Source: Amyelois transitella (lineage: Eukaryota > Arthropoda > Insecta > Lepidoptera > Pyralidae). From it: DNA of 64,000 bases. The notes beneath the pieces are model-generated. The model was not told the DNA's origin and searched no databases. It worked only from the letters and a program-made list of their open reading frames with translations. The stretch covers positions 124,001 through 188,000 of the forward strand of contig NC_083511.1 in the NCBI RefSeq assembly GCF_032362555.1, read 5' to 3'. Below, piece after piece: positions 44,001 to 56,663 of this stretch. Position numbers and translations under genes: made by a program. Numbering within the stretch: the first letter of the stretch is position 1; every line of letters begins with the position of its first letter.

Positions 44001-47000
44001 TAGAATACCTACAATATTTCGTATGATCATGTTAAAAGTTTATTAACGCGGGGAAATGAAATCATTACAAATGATTTCGAAACATAGCAATGAAATGGAC
44101 ACCGGCTCTATCGAAACGAACTATGTTTATTTATTTCATATTATTGTTTCTATTATATTTATTCTATGCACTGAATTCTTGTTTAGTTGACGAAAGGAAG
44201 TTCGCGCTCAAATATCAGTTTTTACGAAGACACATATCGCATTACAAGAGTGCTACTGCTCATTTCGCCTCTTATCTAGGATTTAGTTACAAGATGTAGC
44301 CACGAAGAGGCTGCCGGACGCATTGGTCATAGGCGTTAAGAAGTGCGGAACTAGGGCCCTCTTAGAATTTCTAAGACTTCATCCTGATGTTAGGGCTGCA
44401 GGATCAGAAGTTCACTTTTTCGATAAATATTACCACAAGGGTTTCGAATGGTACAGGGACAAAATGCCCCCGACCCTTGCCGGTCAGATCACGATGGAGA
44501 AGACGCCATCTTACTGGGTGACGAGGTCAGCGCCCCGCCGTGTGTTCGCCATGAACCCGGCGGTCAAACTGCTGGCCGTGGTCAGAGACCCGGTCACAAG
44601 GGCGATCAGTGACTACACGCAATCAGCTAGCAAAAGACCCAGCCTACCAAGATTCGAAGATTTAGCCCTCTTGAACAGCACAGTCGGTTGGGATGGAGTC
44701 CCTTGCTCGGTGGTGAACGCATCATGGCCGCCGGTCAGGCTCGGAGTGTACTGCAGACCTTTGAGGCGGTGGCTGAGAAGATTCCCAAGATCCAGGCTTC
44801 TGCTGATCAATGGGGAGAGGCTGATCACTGATCCAGCGGCGGAAATGAAGAGGGTTCAGGATTTCCTAGGCCTAAAGAGGGTGATCACCGAGAAGAATTT
44901 CTATTTTAACTCGACGAAAGGATTCCCTTGCCTCCTCAAATCCGAGGTACATTCCACTCCGCACTGCCTCGGGAAGACCAAGGGCAGGAATCACCCACAC
45001 ATCGACCCCGTCGCCATTGAGAGACTAAGGGATTTCTACAGGCCATTCAATGAACGGTTTTATCAATTGTCCGGTATCAATTTTGGCTGGCCTTAGTATG
45101 TATTTTAAGTTCTAAGTTTTGTCTGAGAGTCAACAAGGTCCATAAATATCGGAATAGGTATAGGACTATGATTTTTATAGGTATGGTATTTGTTAGTAGT
45201 ACCTAGCATATTTTGTCTGTATCTTAAGTGTGCAAACTCTTTATCGCACAAAAAACATGATACAATACAGTTCCTTGAATTAAAAAATATGTACTTCTGC
45301 ATAGGAAGACTTTTTTCATAGCTATATTTTTTTCTCAATGTCCCAGCTCCCTGAGTGAAGACTTGCGAATATAACAAGAGACTTTTAGTCTTTAACTTAT
45401 AAAAGGATTAAAAAGGAAAAAGTGGTGGACATATTAACAAAATACCTAGAAAAAATGGTGACTCTTTAGTTTTTTGTGTAAAACTAGGTAACATTGGTAA
45501 TTAAAGCATATCGACGTAAGTTTGTAGGGATTTAAGGCGGACGAAGTCGCGGGCAAAAGCTAGATTAGTGATAAAGGTAACTATAATAAGTTACTAATTT
45601 AACGTAGGCGCTTTCCAGTTCCTAGGCGATTGAGCATTCCTCATAAGTGTTCCATTTATATCATTTTTAAGATTTTTCGACTACCCACATAATTTATACG
45701 ATTATGGACTTATTCATTTAAGTAATAGAGTACAATTGCTAGGTGCCGTGTGGTTCCCGGCACCAATACAAAAAAGAAAAGGACTACTCCATCTCTTTCC
45801 CATGGATGTCGTAAAAGGCGACTAAGGGATAGGCTTACAAACTTGGGATTCTTTTTTAGGCGATGGGCTAGCAACCTGTCACTAGTTGAATCTCAATTCT
45901 ATCGTTAATCCAAATAGCTGAACGTGGCCATTCAGTCTTTTCAAGACTGTTGGCTCTGTCTACCCCGCAAGGGATATAGACGTGACGGTATGTATGTATG
46001 TATGTATGAATAAATTTCTCTTATACCTTATCTTATTTAAAACTACGTAGACATCAATGCGTATAAATTAATCTAACTATTTTATTGCATTACAGTTATC
46101 TAAATCTTAATCTTTTTATAACTGCTTTAGACTTGAATTACAATTGACACTTGAATTAAACTGAGTCATGTCAGCAAAATTTTATATAAAGTAATTCATT
46201 TGATGTTCAAAAGTTCCCATAACGATGAAATAACAATTTTCATTTCAACATCTATTTCAGTAACGGAGGTGGTAGGACCAAAGTACCGCGTGGCGGCGGG
46301 CGCGTCCATGAATATGTTCTTCTCCGTGGGGCAGATCACCATGGGGCTGATCGCGTGGGGCGTGCCCGAGTGGAAGAACCTCACCCTCACTCTCTACGTC
46401 CCTCAGCTGATCAGCATCGTCTACCTGTGGATCATCTCCGAGTCTGTACGCTGGTATTTGAGCAAAGGTAAGATTTTTGTAAATATTGCTTTTGTTTAGA
46501 TTCTTACAAGATTGGGTTTGAGAAATATCAAATTTCTTCATGCTCAGCAGAAATAAAAATGCAAAAAGAAATTAAATAAAAAAAAAATTGTTGAAGGTAA
46601 AGGTCCAGTAGTTTCTGGGTTGAATAAACTTGATTTTGATGAAATTTTTGACTTACTAGAGACCTGTACCGGCTGCGCACGGGTAGCATTTTTACGTTTC
46701 AAACAGGAACAAAATCCGTCAACATCTGAGGTCAACGCGTCAACGCATACATACACAGCCATAGAAAATACGGGCCTTTATAATATGTAGCGAAGTGAAG
46801 TGATGATAAAGATAGGATCTCTAGGATCGAAGCTCACAGGAGTACAGTTTATTTCATGTGTCTTCTATCATATTTTAATGCAAAGGTCGCTACGAAGAAG
46901 CAGAAAAAGTACTGAAGAAAATAGCTCATGTCAACAAACGACAACTTTCTGAGAAATCACTGGCCTTACTGAGAGCGACTGCTGAAGAAGAGAAGGAGAA

Positions 47001-48308
47001 TGCGCTCAAGGAGAAAGCGGAGAAAGCTAGTGAGCCCTGGCTGGTGGTGCAAGTGTTCAGAAACAAGAAGATATTGCTGCGGTGCGCGATATCACCCGTC
47101 TGGTGGATCTCGAACCTGTTCATCTATTACGGAATGTCGATCAACTCGGTGAACATGTCTGGGAACCGTTACCACAACTACATGGCTGTGTCGTCGGCGC
47201 AGATCCCTGGGTATTGGGCGGCCGTGCTGCTGCTAGACCGCTTGGGAAGGAGGCCGGTGTTGATTATGGCGTTCTGGATCGGCGCCGCTTGCCAAATCGC
47301 GTATATCTTCATGCCTGAAGGTGAGAGCGTTTTGAAATACCTTTTTATTAATTCTCTCTTGTGTGAAAACATATAGTATTGCTTCTGTTTCTCAACAAAG
47401 TCAATTAATTTATTTTGTATAAATAAGAGAACATTTTATACATATTCTGATCAAATTGAACTTACAATAGATTTTAATACAAGTCGATCTTTATTGCATT
47501 TACAACTGTTAGCTTCAAACATCAGCTTCTGCAAATAAGTATGCAAATTAAATATATTGTCAAAAATTTCAATATACCTAGTATTTTACTTCCAGACTTG
47601 CCTGGGGCTGCCTGGACAGTGTACCTGATAGGCACCTTCAGCAGCGCCATGACGATGACTGCGGTGTACGTGTACACCCTGGAACTGTACCCCACGAAGT
47701 ACAGACATTCCCTGTTCGCCTTCTCCTCGATGATTGGTCGCGTGGGGTCTATACTGGCTCCGCTTACACCAGCTCTCGTGAGTAATTCATTTTTTTACTT
47801 TTTTGGTTTTACATCACGTAAAACATAACTTAGTAATAATGAATGAATGAAAAAAAAACTTTAAAAAGGTTTTTTTTTGTATAATATGTGTAGGTATAAT
47901 TGTGTTCAGAATTTCACGGCTCTATTGTCGGTTGTTTCGACTGTATTTATGAATGCAAATGTGCAGAAACCATAAATTTCATAAAAGATTCAGATTCTGC
48001 CGCGAACCTGCATTTGCTTAAAATCTTAAAAATCTTTATTCTATCTCTTGAACCAAAAATACAATCCCACATAATTGGCATGTCAGTAAATTCCAAAAAT
48101 TTGTGTTCTTTTATCAATTCATATGGTTATATCATTTCAGGGTGATCTTGTGTGGGACAAGTTGCCATTTGCATTATTTGGCACCCTCGGTCTGATATCA
48201 GGGGCGCTCATCTTCCTGACGCCGGAGACCCTGGGGTCCGCTCTGCCGGACACCTTCGAGCAGGCGGCGGACCTTGGTAACCAGAACAAGAAGCATGTCG
48301 AAATTTAG
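40991..48308 (+). CDS. SLC22-type organic cation/carnitine transporter, complete (SLC22-B)
   Basis: Exons 40991-41157, 42128-42350, 42659-42914, 46261-46467, 46886-47320, 47596-47777 and 48141-48308 join in phases 2, 0, 1, 1, 1 and 0, giving 545 residues, the normal SLC22 length. Exon 1 holds TM1 and TTARINTR. Exon 2 (residues 57-130) is the cysteine-rich extracellular loop, with sequons NVT, NHA (not a sequon) and NRT. The MFS motif ISDRFGRR is at 161-168 and a second D-R-x-G-R-R ([10 protein letters not shown]) lies in exon 5. The C-terminus has the family signature [17 protein letters not shown]. It is a 12-TM plasma-membrane carrier; substrate unknown. A methionine codon at 40991 is chosen because the in-frame sequence upstream has no earlier ATG. 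A 3-O-sulfotransferase-like gene lies in intron 3. Confidence 0.95.
44090..44299 (+). CDS. N-terminal anchor frame of the 3-O-sulfotransferase-like gene
   Basis: 69 codons from an ATG: a short basic N-terminus ([11 protein letters not shown]), a hydrophobic segment ([17 protein letters not shown]) and a polar stem. This is the type II Golgi anchor plan of heparan sulfate sulfotransferases. It stops at TAG 44297-44299, one frame away from the catalytic frame that opens at 44287. Confidence 0.6.
   Translation: MKWTPALSKRTMFIYFILLFLLYLFYALNSCLVDERKFALKYQFLRRHISHYKSATAHFASYLGFSYKM
44287..45096 (+). CDS. Heparan sulfate glucosamine 3-O-sulfotransferase-like, catalytic domain
   Basis: The family transfers sulfate from PAPS to the 3-OH of glucosamine in heparan sulfate, in the Golgi. 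The frame reads [20 protein letters not shown], with the PAPS 5'-phosphosulfate loop. The catalytic Glu is in [11 protein letters not shown], followed by MEKTPSYWV, the 3'-phosphate motif [13 protein letters not shown] and the paired cysteines FPCLL...[14 protein letters not shown]. It ends [12 protein letters not shown], like the HS3ST3/5 group. It runs about 270 residues, a full catalytic domain in one exon, with no internal stop. The usual KGGTR is KCGTR here. There is no ATG near the start of this frame, and it is offset by -1 from the anchor frame 44090-44299. So the gene needs a short intron or carries a frameshift. Confidence 0.85.
   Translation, partial: LQDVATKRLPDALVIGVKKCGTRALLEFLRLHPDVRAAGSEVHFFDKYYHKGFEWYRDKMPPTLAGQITMEKTPSYWVTRSAPRRVFAMNPAVKLLAVVRDPVTRAISDYTQSASKRPSLPRFEDLALLNSTVGWDGVPCSVVNASWPPVRLGVYCRPLRRWLRRFPRSRLLLINGERLITDPAAEMKRVQDFLGLKRVITEKNFYFNSTKGFPCLLKSEVHSTPHCLGKTKGRNHPHIDPVAIERLRDFYRPFNERFYQLSGINFGWP
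45743..46008 (+). repeat. SINE-like repeat, full copy with (TATG)n tail
   Basis: One of the best-preserved copies, beginning 'gtgccgtgtggttcccggca' and ending in four TATG units. Confidence 0.93.
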
Positions 48309-49789
48309 CGGCACATCCCTAGTAGGGGTTCATTGACCCCCTTGTGATGTGTTAGTTATTTTGAGCTTGAACTTATGCGGGTGAGGGATTTTTGCCACTT
48401 AAAGAAACGTAACGTTGTGGAACGTTATAAAGTGTATGTCTTTGGCCGGAACTCGAAGTAAATGATGCGCCTGTGATAATGACAATGCAAATTTTATGAT
48501 AAGTGAAATTATTTTAGTTAGGTCTGTAAAGTGCGAGGTGCGTACCTAGAATACTATCTATGTACCGATACCTGATCTATGTACAGTAAACCGCATATCA
48601 AGTTACCTTACATGGAACTCTATGACGAGGTAATATAGGCATTTGCAGTGAATTTTGGCAGGTTGATATGCTGTTGACTGTACGCCTATATAACTGTAAG
48701 ACTATGAACGATGCAGTTTCATAGGAAAAATGGTAGTCCGAAGTGTGGGGTAGGCAGTGAATATAGCAATTGTGTTGATCGACAACAGTTTTTCTAATAG
48801 TGTATTTAGATTATTTATTTAAATATTCTCAATTCTTGTACAATTAATGATACATAGTAAAGTATGCAGCAGCTGTTAATTATTTGCATATTTTATGTAC
48901 AAAGTATATAAATAAAATAATGCGGTCTTTTGTATAATTAGCTGGATAAAGAGGTAAGATAATATGATAATACATTTTATTGTTAAACCTGAACACATAT
49001 TTGTCTCGGTGACGTTTAATTGACCCTTTTGAAAGTACTTTCTGCGTTTGTTGTTTGTAATAAAGTATCCTATTTTGTTTTGTGCTTTTGTTTTATTTTG
49101 TTAAAATATAATCAAAGTAAAGGAATTTGAAACGGCAGTTGAACGAGAGTTAACAAAAGAAAAAGGCGCACGAAAAAATGAGAAAACTTTGCAAATTATG
49201 GTTTTAGAATCCATAGCCATATTTTTCCCATGAATATAGTTAAAGGTGACTTAAGCATAAGCTTTTTAAACTCCGGATTCTTATAGGCGATGGGTTAACA
49301 AGCTGTCACTATTCAAATCTCAATTCCATCTTGAAGCCAGCTGAACTGAAAGTGGCCTTTTAGTATTTTCGAGACTATTGCCTCTGTCTACCCCGCGAGG
49401 GATATAAACGTATAGACATATAATGTCTAGACATACATTATATAGAATGTATGTAACCAATGAATGAAATGAAATTTAACAATATAAAAAAATATTCATA
49501 ATCTCAGTAATAAACAATATTATGAAGTTAAAAAAACCACGGATCTAAACTTCTTAAATAAATTAATCAAAATAAGTCAACAAGTTGAGAAAACATCACA
49601 ACTAAGCATCATAAATACATTTTATCTTAAAAATACAGTTATTTTCATAATTTCTAGACTAAATCCTGAGGCATCGATTCCTCGGGAGTTTCCAGACAAA
49701 GAGTATTTTGTGTAACGTCTACCATCATCATCATCATCTACCTACTACTGAAGTTCTAGGTACAAAAATTTAAAAATAGAATTAGTTTT

Positions 49790-50068
49790 TTATAATCTCT
49801 CTATCTCTTTCCCAAGGATGTCGTAAAAAGCGACTAAGTGATAGGTTTATATACTTGGGATTCCTTTTTTAGGCGATGGGCTAACCAGATTTGAATTTGA
49901 ATCTCAATTCCATCATAAAGTCATACAGCTGAACGTGGTAAAATAGTGACAGCTTGCTGCCCGTCACTGTTTAAATCTCAATTCTATCATTAAGCCAAGC
50001 AGCTGATCGTGGCCTTTCAGTCTTCTGATGACTGTGGGCTCTGTCTACCCCGCAAGGGATATAGACGA
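49790..50068 (+). repeat. SINE-like fragments, composite
   Basis: The first part matches the 5' two thirds of the family (lacking the first 50 bases). A second block from about 49950 repeats the 'cactgtttaaatctcaattc' region through the 'gggatatagacg' end, so two copies overlap. Confidence 0.7.
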
Positions 50069-50096
50069 AATTATATGTTATGTAGGATCCGTATAT

Positions 50097-50328
50097 GCTG
50101 AATGCACGGCTAATGTTAAACGTTCTTTTATATACTTATACAAGGGTAAATTCGCTTTTTTAATAACTACATTTCCCGAGGGAATTTCGTCAAATTCTTT
50201 CTTAGTGCCCAAGAAAGAATTTGACGAAATTCCCTCGGGAACTGTAGTTAGCGAAATATTAAAAAAAAAGCGAATTCACTCTAGTATAAGTATATAAAAG
50301 AACGTTTAACATTGGCCGTGCATTCAGC
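50097..50328. repeat. Foldback element, 232 bp with arms of about 110 bp
   Basis: The left arm from 50097 (gctgaatgcacgg) pairs with the right arm ending at 50328 (ccgtgcattcagc), with few mismatches, one small insertion and a loop of about 7 bases near 50212. No clear target-site duplication. Could be a foldback or MITE-type element. Confidence 0.9.
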
Positions 50329-51232
50329 GGGCTTCATGTAATACACTGCTATTACATGCTGTATGATTGCTTTCAGGCAGAGGCGGTTTCATACACGTTC
50401 AGCTAGTGTGCCATTCACTTTAAGACCTAAAACATAATTTTAAATTAGAGCTTTGCAAAAGTCATCTTTTTCATCTGAATATACACCTGGAATCAAAAGT
50501 ACTTAAGTAAAAAATAAAACATAATTAATTTCGATCTATGGATTTCAATGCGACTAAAGGACAAAAGCACATTACCAACAAAATCATGGCGGGTTGGTCA
50601 GACGGGCAGTTGTTATAAACTAAACTATTCATTTGATAAATTTTATAAATAAGGTGATAATTAACGTAGGTATTGGAAACGCAATCAAAGTTAAACAAAG
50701 ACTGTTCCAAATCCAAATGGCACAGTATAATTAAATTAAGATAATGGTCCATTTCAATATGGGTATTCATACTACGACCCTAAGAACATTTTATCTTATT
50801 TAGTGCAGTGGTTTATTTTGATTTTGGGGATATATGGAGATAGTTATGAGAGATAATATATGGAGATAATTATGAGATAACTAAGAGCAACCTAACTAGA
50901 CTAACGCAAAGAAGTCACTATTTTCTCCTTCTTCTTCTAAATTTCTATATTTTAAAAGAAGGCACTGACTGATTTATCAATGGAGAACCCAAGTCGGTGA
51001 TTCTAAATAGAATCGCCGGTTCACCATTATCAACCTTATGGATGTTCTATAGTCTATGGGCGCAATAAGAGATAAGAGAGGAATTACCAATTTTTTCAGG
51101 GGAAGGGAAATTTTGCTGGCTAAGCCGCGGGCGCACCATCATTAAGATAAGAAGATTAATATATAAGAAGATTAATTCTATAAAACAATTATGACACTAC
51201 AAGTGTAAAACCATGCTCATCCATATGAACGA

Positions 51233-51460
51233 GGCTTTCTTTTGCGTACAATACCGCGTATCGCAAGCGCAACGTGCGTCGCGTCGCGCGTAGTCCTCGG
51301 CCCTCGCCGCGACACGCTGTGCCGGCGTCAGCACCGCGGCGACGCACACGCAGCGTTACAATTCCGAAATCAAAATTCTAATTTTTTTTTCGAATTTTGT
51401 GGCCAGCCAGTGAAGTGATAATAAATTGATAGACTGTTTTCACAAATAAGTGGCTATCAG
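51233..51460 (+). promoter_or_regulatory. Putative promoter and 5' non-coding exon of SLC22-C
   Basis: A strongly GC- and CpG-rich block (51245-51355) precedes a transition to AT-rich DNA and an excellent splice donor, CAG|GTGAGT, at 51461. The next matching plus-strand acceptor of good quality with coding sequence is at 60541-60542 in front of the SLC22-C start. The link across 9 kb is inference; another gene could use this exon. Confidence 0.4.
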
Positions 51461-51928
51461 GTGAGTTTTAAAATTTCGAATGTATTTAGTATGAGATGCT
51501 TACGTTATAAATTAATTTATTATTAAACTAACAGTTTTAGACAAAAAAACCGGAAAGTTATAATTATTTTTATTAATGCTTATGTAAGTTTTTGCGCTTT
51601 TGCATTTCCACATCATTCTGCAGACAAATCAGGAAACAAATCATTTGATTACTTCAGTGGATCAATTAAATAAAGATGACTTTGTTCAAAGAAAACATCA
51701 AATTAATATTTATTTCTAGAAATTCGGTCCACTCTAGACGTACGAAGCTAGCAAACATACGTATATCGGCTAGTTTATCAGCAAATCTTTTATTTTGTTC
51801 TTTCTAAACAATACGGTAACAATGCGCAGGAACAAACTACAATTTCCTTCGTTTTTGTTGAAATATTTACGTATAGAATGTCGTGAAATTCTTGTTTATC
51901 ATTATGAAATGTGAAGTGTTTCCTGAAG

Positions 51929-52124
51929 ATGGCGGAAGTGTCAGCGGCGGCAAAATCGACAGAGACTTGTGAATTATATAGACCTGGCACGCAAGACAAA
52001 TCGCTACTAAACAAATACAATATTGTAAATAGTTCATTCGCACAAGTAGTTACAAATATAAATTCAGCTTTCATTGAATTTCATCTGCTTTTTGCTAAAA
52101 AGTGCGTCAAAAATAACAGACTAG
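51929..52124 (+). CDS. Possible orphan first exon, unidentified
   Basis: An ATG in good context (aagATGGCGG) opens 65 codons (MAEVSAAAKSTETCELYRPG...) that end at a strong donor, CTAG|GTATGT, in phase 1. I do not recognise the protein and found no convincing downstream exon, so it could be a retro-fragment or chance. The block 52130-53020 that follows has a 159-codon frame without ATG that looks non-coding. Confidence 0.25.
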
Positions 52125-54024
52125 GTATGTTAAGTTTTAAACGTTTTTTACAGATCAGGACTTAGGAAATGGTCGCTTTTCTCTTTTCACTCTTTCCGCT
52201 TAACCGCGTCTTTAGTTCTAAGACCATTAAAATAACTTTTATAACTTTACCATTACACAATGACTGCACGGCCGCGAAGAATTTCAAAATATACCGATAC
52301 AAATGTATATTGGTAATAAAAATGTTAATATCAGCAATATTTCATGTTTTATCTATCGTCTTTTTAAGTCTATGCCTCAGTAACGTAAGCATACCTCAGT
52401 GCGGACAGTTCGTTTAACACAAAACAATCTGCTGTCGTTTCCTGGGATTTTACCGTTCATCTCTCAGTACCCATCTTATGTAAACTCTATGCAGTAGCAC
52501 CTCTATGTAAAAGAACTTTCATAAACAATCACATGAATTGGTAAAAGGCTATTCTATTACACACATTCAGAGATATAAGAACTATGTTCCTGTAATCGCA
52601 CATATTCAGTGCTCTGTGCTGTACCTGAATATTCGAATTATAAAAGAAAACATAGTAATAGAGTACTTATTTCCAGCTCTTTACTTCAAGAGAATCTATG
52701 GTCATCTGGTAACAAGAAAAGTTCTTAAATGTGTACCTGTTACATATTACTTAGCTACCTGTTATGTAGATAATGGTCCGCCTGTATTGTGCTTCACATT
52801 TGTATTTTGTACAATAAAGTTTAAATCAATAAATACTTCTGTTCCATCGCATATTGTAAAAGTCAATCAAGGGAAATGCTCCTTCCTAGGTCTGTTATTT
52901 CTGAATCTCAGTTCTATAACTCAAACTCCTGTTTGTGGCCTTGGAGTCGAGCTCTTAAACCTCGAAGTTATTCGACATAAAGAACTATTCGTGTCATTTA
53001 TATTTTATTTTGATTAGCTATTTATTATGAAGTGCAACTGTCACTGGAGTATTGCACCGATACACTGATAATAATTGTTATTTGACCTGCTATTACTCAC
53101 TAGGGTCAAAGACTTTGATACAGAACTCAATAAATATTTGCAGGTAAATTTTTTTACTTGTTTATTCTTTAAATTTTAGTTCCCAGTTCCATGCTTAGCT
53201 TACTCTCGAGTCAAGGGTTTTATTTATTTTATTTACTGTTTACCTAAAAAACATTGTTCTGGCGTTAGCATCGGTTTCATCATCACCTCCCTGAAGATGA
53301 CTTCGGGGTCAGCCTATGACCACTATCCTGGAGTGCCTTTCCTTATCTTCCTCCTAAGCCTTATCAACGTTGCTGAGGTCAGGCCTTACAAATATAGGTT
53401 ACAAATTCAGTTGTTACTTAATTAACTTGTGTTGTATTATGTTCCGCTGTATTTATGTTAAACACTTAAGTTGTTGGATTTCTTTAAGAGGGGAAATTTT
53501 GATTGTTAGCTTCGAGACCAGGATGTGCAGCATCAGCTGACCTTGCAAGAAAGCAGCGTCGCCACGCAGTGTTTTATTATTTATTTTCCGATATAACTGC
53601 GTTCACGTGCAGCGAACGCATAATCTTTATCTGGAGATCTCAGTCACCGTTAAATTAAATTGAGATTGGCCAAAAACTTAAAACGTGGCATGCTCTGGCC
53701 TAAAAAGCATCGTTCTCAATGTGTTCTGAACATCAAATATTTGCAGATAGCTAAAATTTTCTGCTTTTTGTATGGGTGTCCGTTACATGAACGGCACCAA
53801 CGGAGACCGGCGCTGGCTGCTCGCAGTCAGCTAAATACTGAGGTGGTACCCCAAGTACGCATTTTATTTAGTTATTTCGTATGTTTTCTAAATACTTTTT
53901 TACTTAATGGCACGAAAGGCAAAGGTGGCTGACATTATTTATCCACACAAAGTCAAACTCACGGCTGTTATTATTTGGACAAAAATATTAATAAAGTACG
54001 TCAAGTAGGTTACCATTAATGCAT

Positions 54025-54105
54025 ACAGCTGGACTTTCAGTCTTTTCAAAACTGCTGGCTCTGTCTACACCGCAAGGGATGTAGACGTGGCTATATGTAT
54101 GTATG
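54025..54105 (+). repeat. SINE-like repeat, 3' fragment
   Basis: Matches the end of the family ('tggctctgtctacaccgcaa') with a TATG tail. Confidence 0.75.
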
Positions 54106-55769
54106 TAAAGTATGTTGGCTGCAATCATTTGATTGGTTGTAAATATAATTTGAACAAAGAATTGAGCGCATCGTGTCCCTGCACAAACAACATCTGGCCC
54201 GCGCAGCTAATAATACGCTGCACATTCATGTCACTATATTTTCATCACTTTCCTTTGTTTCAGCGCGAAGCAATTACGACAATCTTTGTCGCTTTGATGA
54301 ATATCTGCACTTTAATTATTGTTATTTACTTTTAAATTTATGTCTGTGTTTTTACCTCAATAATTATTTTACAATATGTAAAGTTTATCAAAGGTTAGTT
54401 TGAATATGAAATTATTTGTCTGTCACTGTATTTTCTAGTGCATTCTCTGCTATTGACTTTGCGGAGGATATTATTATAAGTTGTTATGATTGTTGCATCC
54501 GCTAGGTATAGCTACAAAACTCGGTTAACGCTTAAGACAATAAAGGTATGTATCTAAGTGATACGTTAAATAAAACGAAAGCACTGCCGTCGTCAAAGCG
54601 ATAGCCATTGATAAATTTATCACAAGAATAAAGAGTGATATCATACAATCAACGCTTAAAAACGAAAGCAGTATGGTTTCTTGGGCTGCTTCGCGGTACC
54701 TAGTGGTATAATAACCTAAGGAGTCAGCGGCTCGGAAACTCGTATTACAGAAACGCTTCCGAGAGTTCGACACCAGGCTGAGATGGCTGGGCCGCCGTAA
54801 TCCAGTTTTTGCCAGATCAACCCCTCTAGCCGCCGGATGTCCCACGCTTATACACAGAAGAGGGAAAATTTTGTTGTTAAATTGTTTGTAGTGCAAAGAA
54901 CATTCGGAGGATACTATCAGGGTGTTAGCCCGGTATTTCCCAGTACACCATCGGTAGGTAACCCTAGTAGCTTAGCAGGCAGATGTCAACGCAATTTGTA
55001 GTGCTTGCGATAACACGTGATAACGTCGGGTCGGGAATGAGCTCTCGTCACTTAGAGAAATTATGGAGTTGCTGATAAACTACATTACTTAGTACGCGAC
55101 AAAGCAAGAGAAATCGCGTCCTTTTATGGGAAAATCAGACTTAAAAACTAAGTATAATCGTAGAATATATTACTGCGGTTTTAATTGCTTTTAACTACAC
55201 GTTTATATGTAAGGCACAAAAAGTTTCCAATCGAAAGAAAAAACGGAAATATTTTATTATCATTTAAACATCGATCGAGAAAACAGTTGACGCAGGGAGC
55301 CCAGAATAAAAGACCAGGTTACTTTTAAACATTAAGCACTCCGAATTTCATACTTTTCACCCCACGAAGTGAAGCATCGCAATTAAGGTAATTAACTTAT
55401 TCAGTTTAATGAATTTCCATTGATCTGTTATTTTAATAACATCTTTAAATACTCTTACAAAAGGAGCCATTGTTAATTTAAGAAATAAATTTTTATTCAT
55501 TCAATGTCAATTCGTCAATAATTTAACATCCTCAAGAAGTACAATCAACCTATAATTTTAAAGCTGGGCGAAGAAAAACAACATAAATTGTGTATTAGTA
55601 AAACATTTATATTACAAAAACATTTTAGTTTTATTGTAATTAGATTTTTATGAGCACTATTGTCAATATGCAAACTTTATGGCACATCGATAGAAATCAA
55701 TTTATGTTAAGTACCATTTCAAGTCATTTAAACCTGGTTTTCCCACTTTTTTATCGATAAACTTAGGAA

Positions 55770-56060
55770 GATTATTTGGTGGTAAGAGTGGAGTGATAGT
55801 AGAGTGCGGCAAAAGAAGCACGAAAGCAGAATAAATGCGGTGGAAATGAGAGTGTTAAGGAGTATGTTGGGTGTGAAACTGAGTGACCGGATATGGACCA
55901 GCGTGGTAAGGGAATGTTGTGATGTGAAAGAAGATGTAGTTACAGGAATAGAAAAGGGTATGTTAAGATGGTTCGGTCATGTGGACAGGATGAATGAAAG
56001 CAGGTTAACTAAGCAAATATACAAGGTGCGCCACAGAGGCCGTCAAATATCCGAAGTTAA
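55770..56060 (+). mobile_element. Non-LTR retrotransposon fragment (LINE RT C-terminal end)
   Basis: The plus strand reads RINAVEMRVLRSMLGVKLSD, then VVTGIEKGMLRWFGHVDRM and NESRLTKQIYKV. This is the conserved C-terminal region of RTE/craft-type LINE reverse transcriptases (EMRxLRxxxGV...WFGHVxRM). Truncated at both ends. Confidence 0.85.
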
Positions 56061-56663
56061 AACTTAACAAAAATAGAACTTCTTATTTAAATCGTAACAA
56101 TTAAATGAAAACTTTTGTTTCTTTCAGTTTGTAGGTCAGTGGTCTTCGGATTCTATCTCAGGTCATAAATGGGTTACGTTCATATCAATTAATTCCATTT
56201 ATTACTTATAATCAATTGCATTGTCGTCATAATTATTTGATTAAATTATACTAGCTTTGTTCGCGCGAGAATTCGATGTTCCCCTTTGAAAACAACTCTT
56301 TATTGGTCTACATCATTATTTATTAAGCCGTCGCTTCGTGTATCACTTAAATTTCCTTTTTCTGTATCATGGCCTGGACTCTAGAAATGAGCTGGAAAGA
56401 TATTAATTATTAAGTAGATAGGTATCTGATTAATACGCTGAACTACAAATTGACAATGTTTTGTTGACATTCTAGTAACAGTACGCTCCAGGAAATAGCC
56501 GCATGCGCACTTCATAACAATACACATTGTTAGTCGTCGCTAGGGTTTACAAAGTACATCGTGACTAGAGTGACGTATCCTCTCCGTCGAGAGACCGACA
56601 CAACATCATATATAAATAAATACAAAAAAGTAAACAGGAGAAATTAAAATTAGGTTCAATATA

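Larger units (their letters stand above)
42915..46260 (+). other. SLC22-B intron 3, host of a nested gene
   Basis: A 3.3-kb phase-1 intron. Besides the sulfotransferase (44090-45096) it holds a SINE-like full copy (45743-46008) and a transposon end near 45520-45570 ('gacgaagtcgcgggc'). 42915-44089 shows nothing I can name. Confidence 0.75.
48309..51230. other. SLC22-B 3' UTR and intergenic stretch
   Basis: A poly(A) signal candidate AATAAA is at 49059-49064. Beyond it lie a diverged SINE-like copy (about 49215-49440), a composite of SINE-like fragments (49790-50068) and the foldback element (50097-50328). 50340-51230 holds no gene I can support. Confidence 0.55.

Noticed and set aside
44613..44828. 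Minus-strand frame in the sulfotransferase
   Set aside because: It is opposite conserved catalytic motifs, with no domain of its own.
52538..53017. 159-codon plus-strand frame
   Set aside because: It has no ATG start, no recognisable domain, AT-driven composition and no flanking splice logic.
54525..54896. 123-codon minus-strand frame
   Set aside because: Both strands are open over the same GC-richer block and the C-terminal half is low-complexity hydrophobic. It is more likely a decayed mobile element than a host gene.
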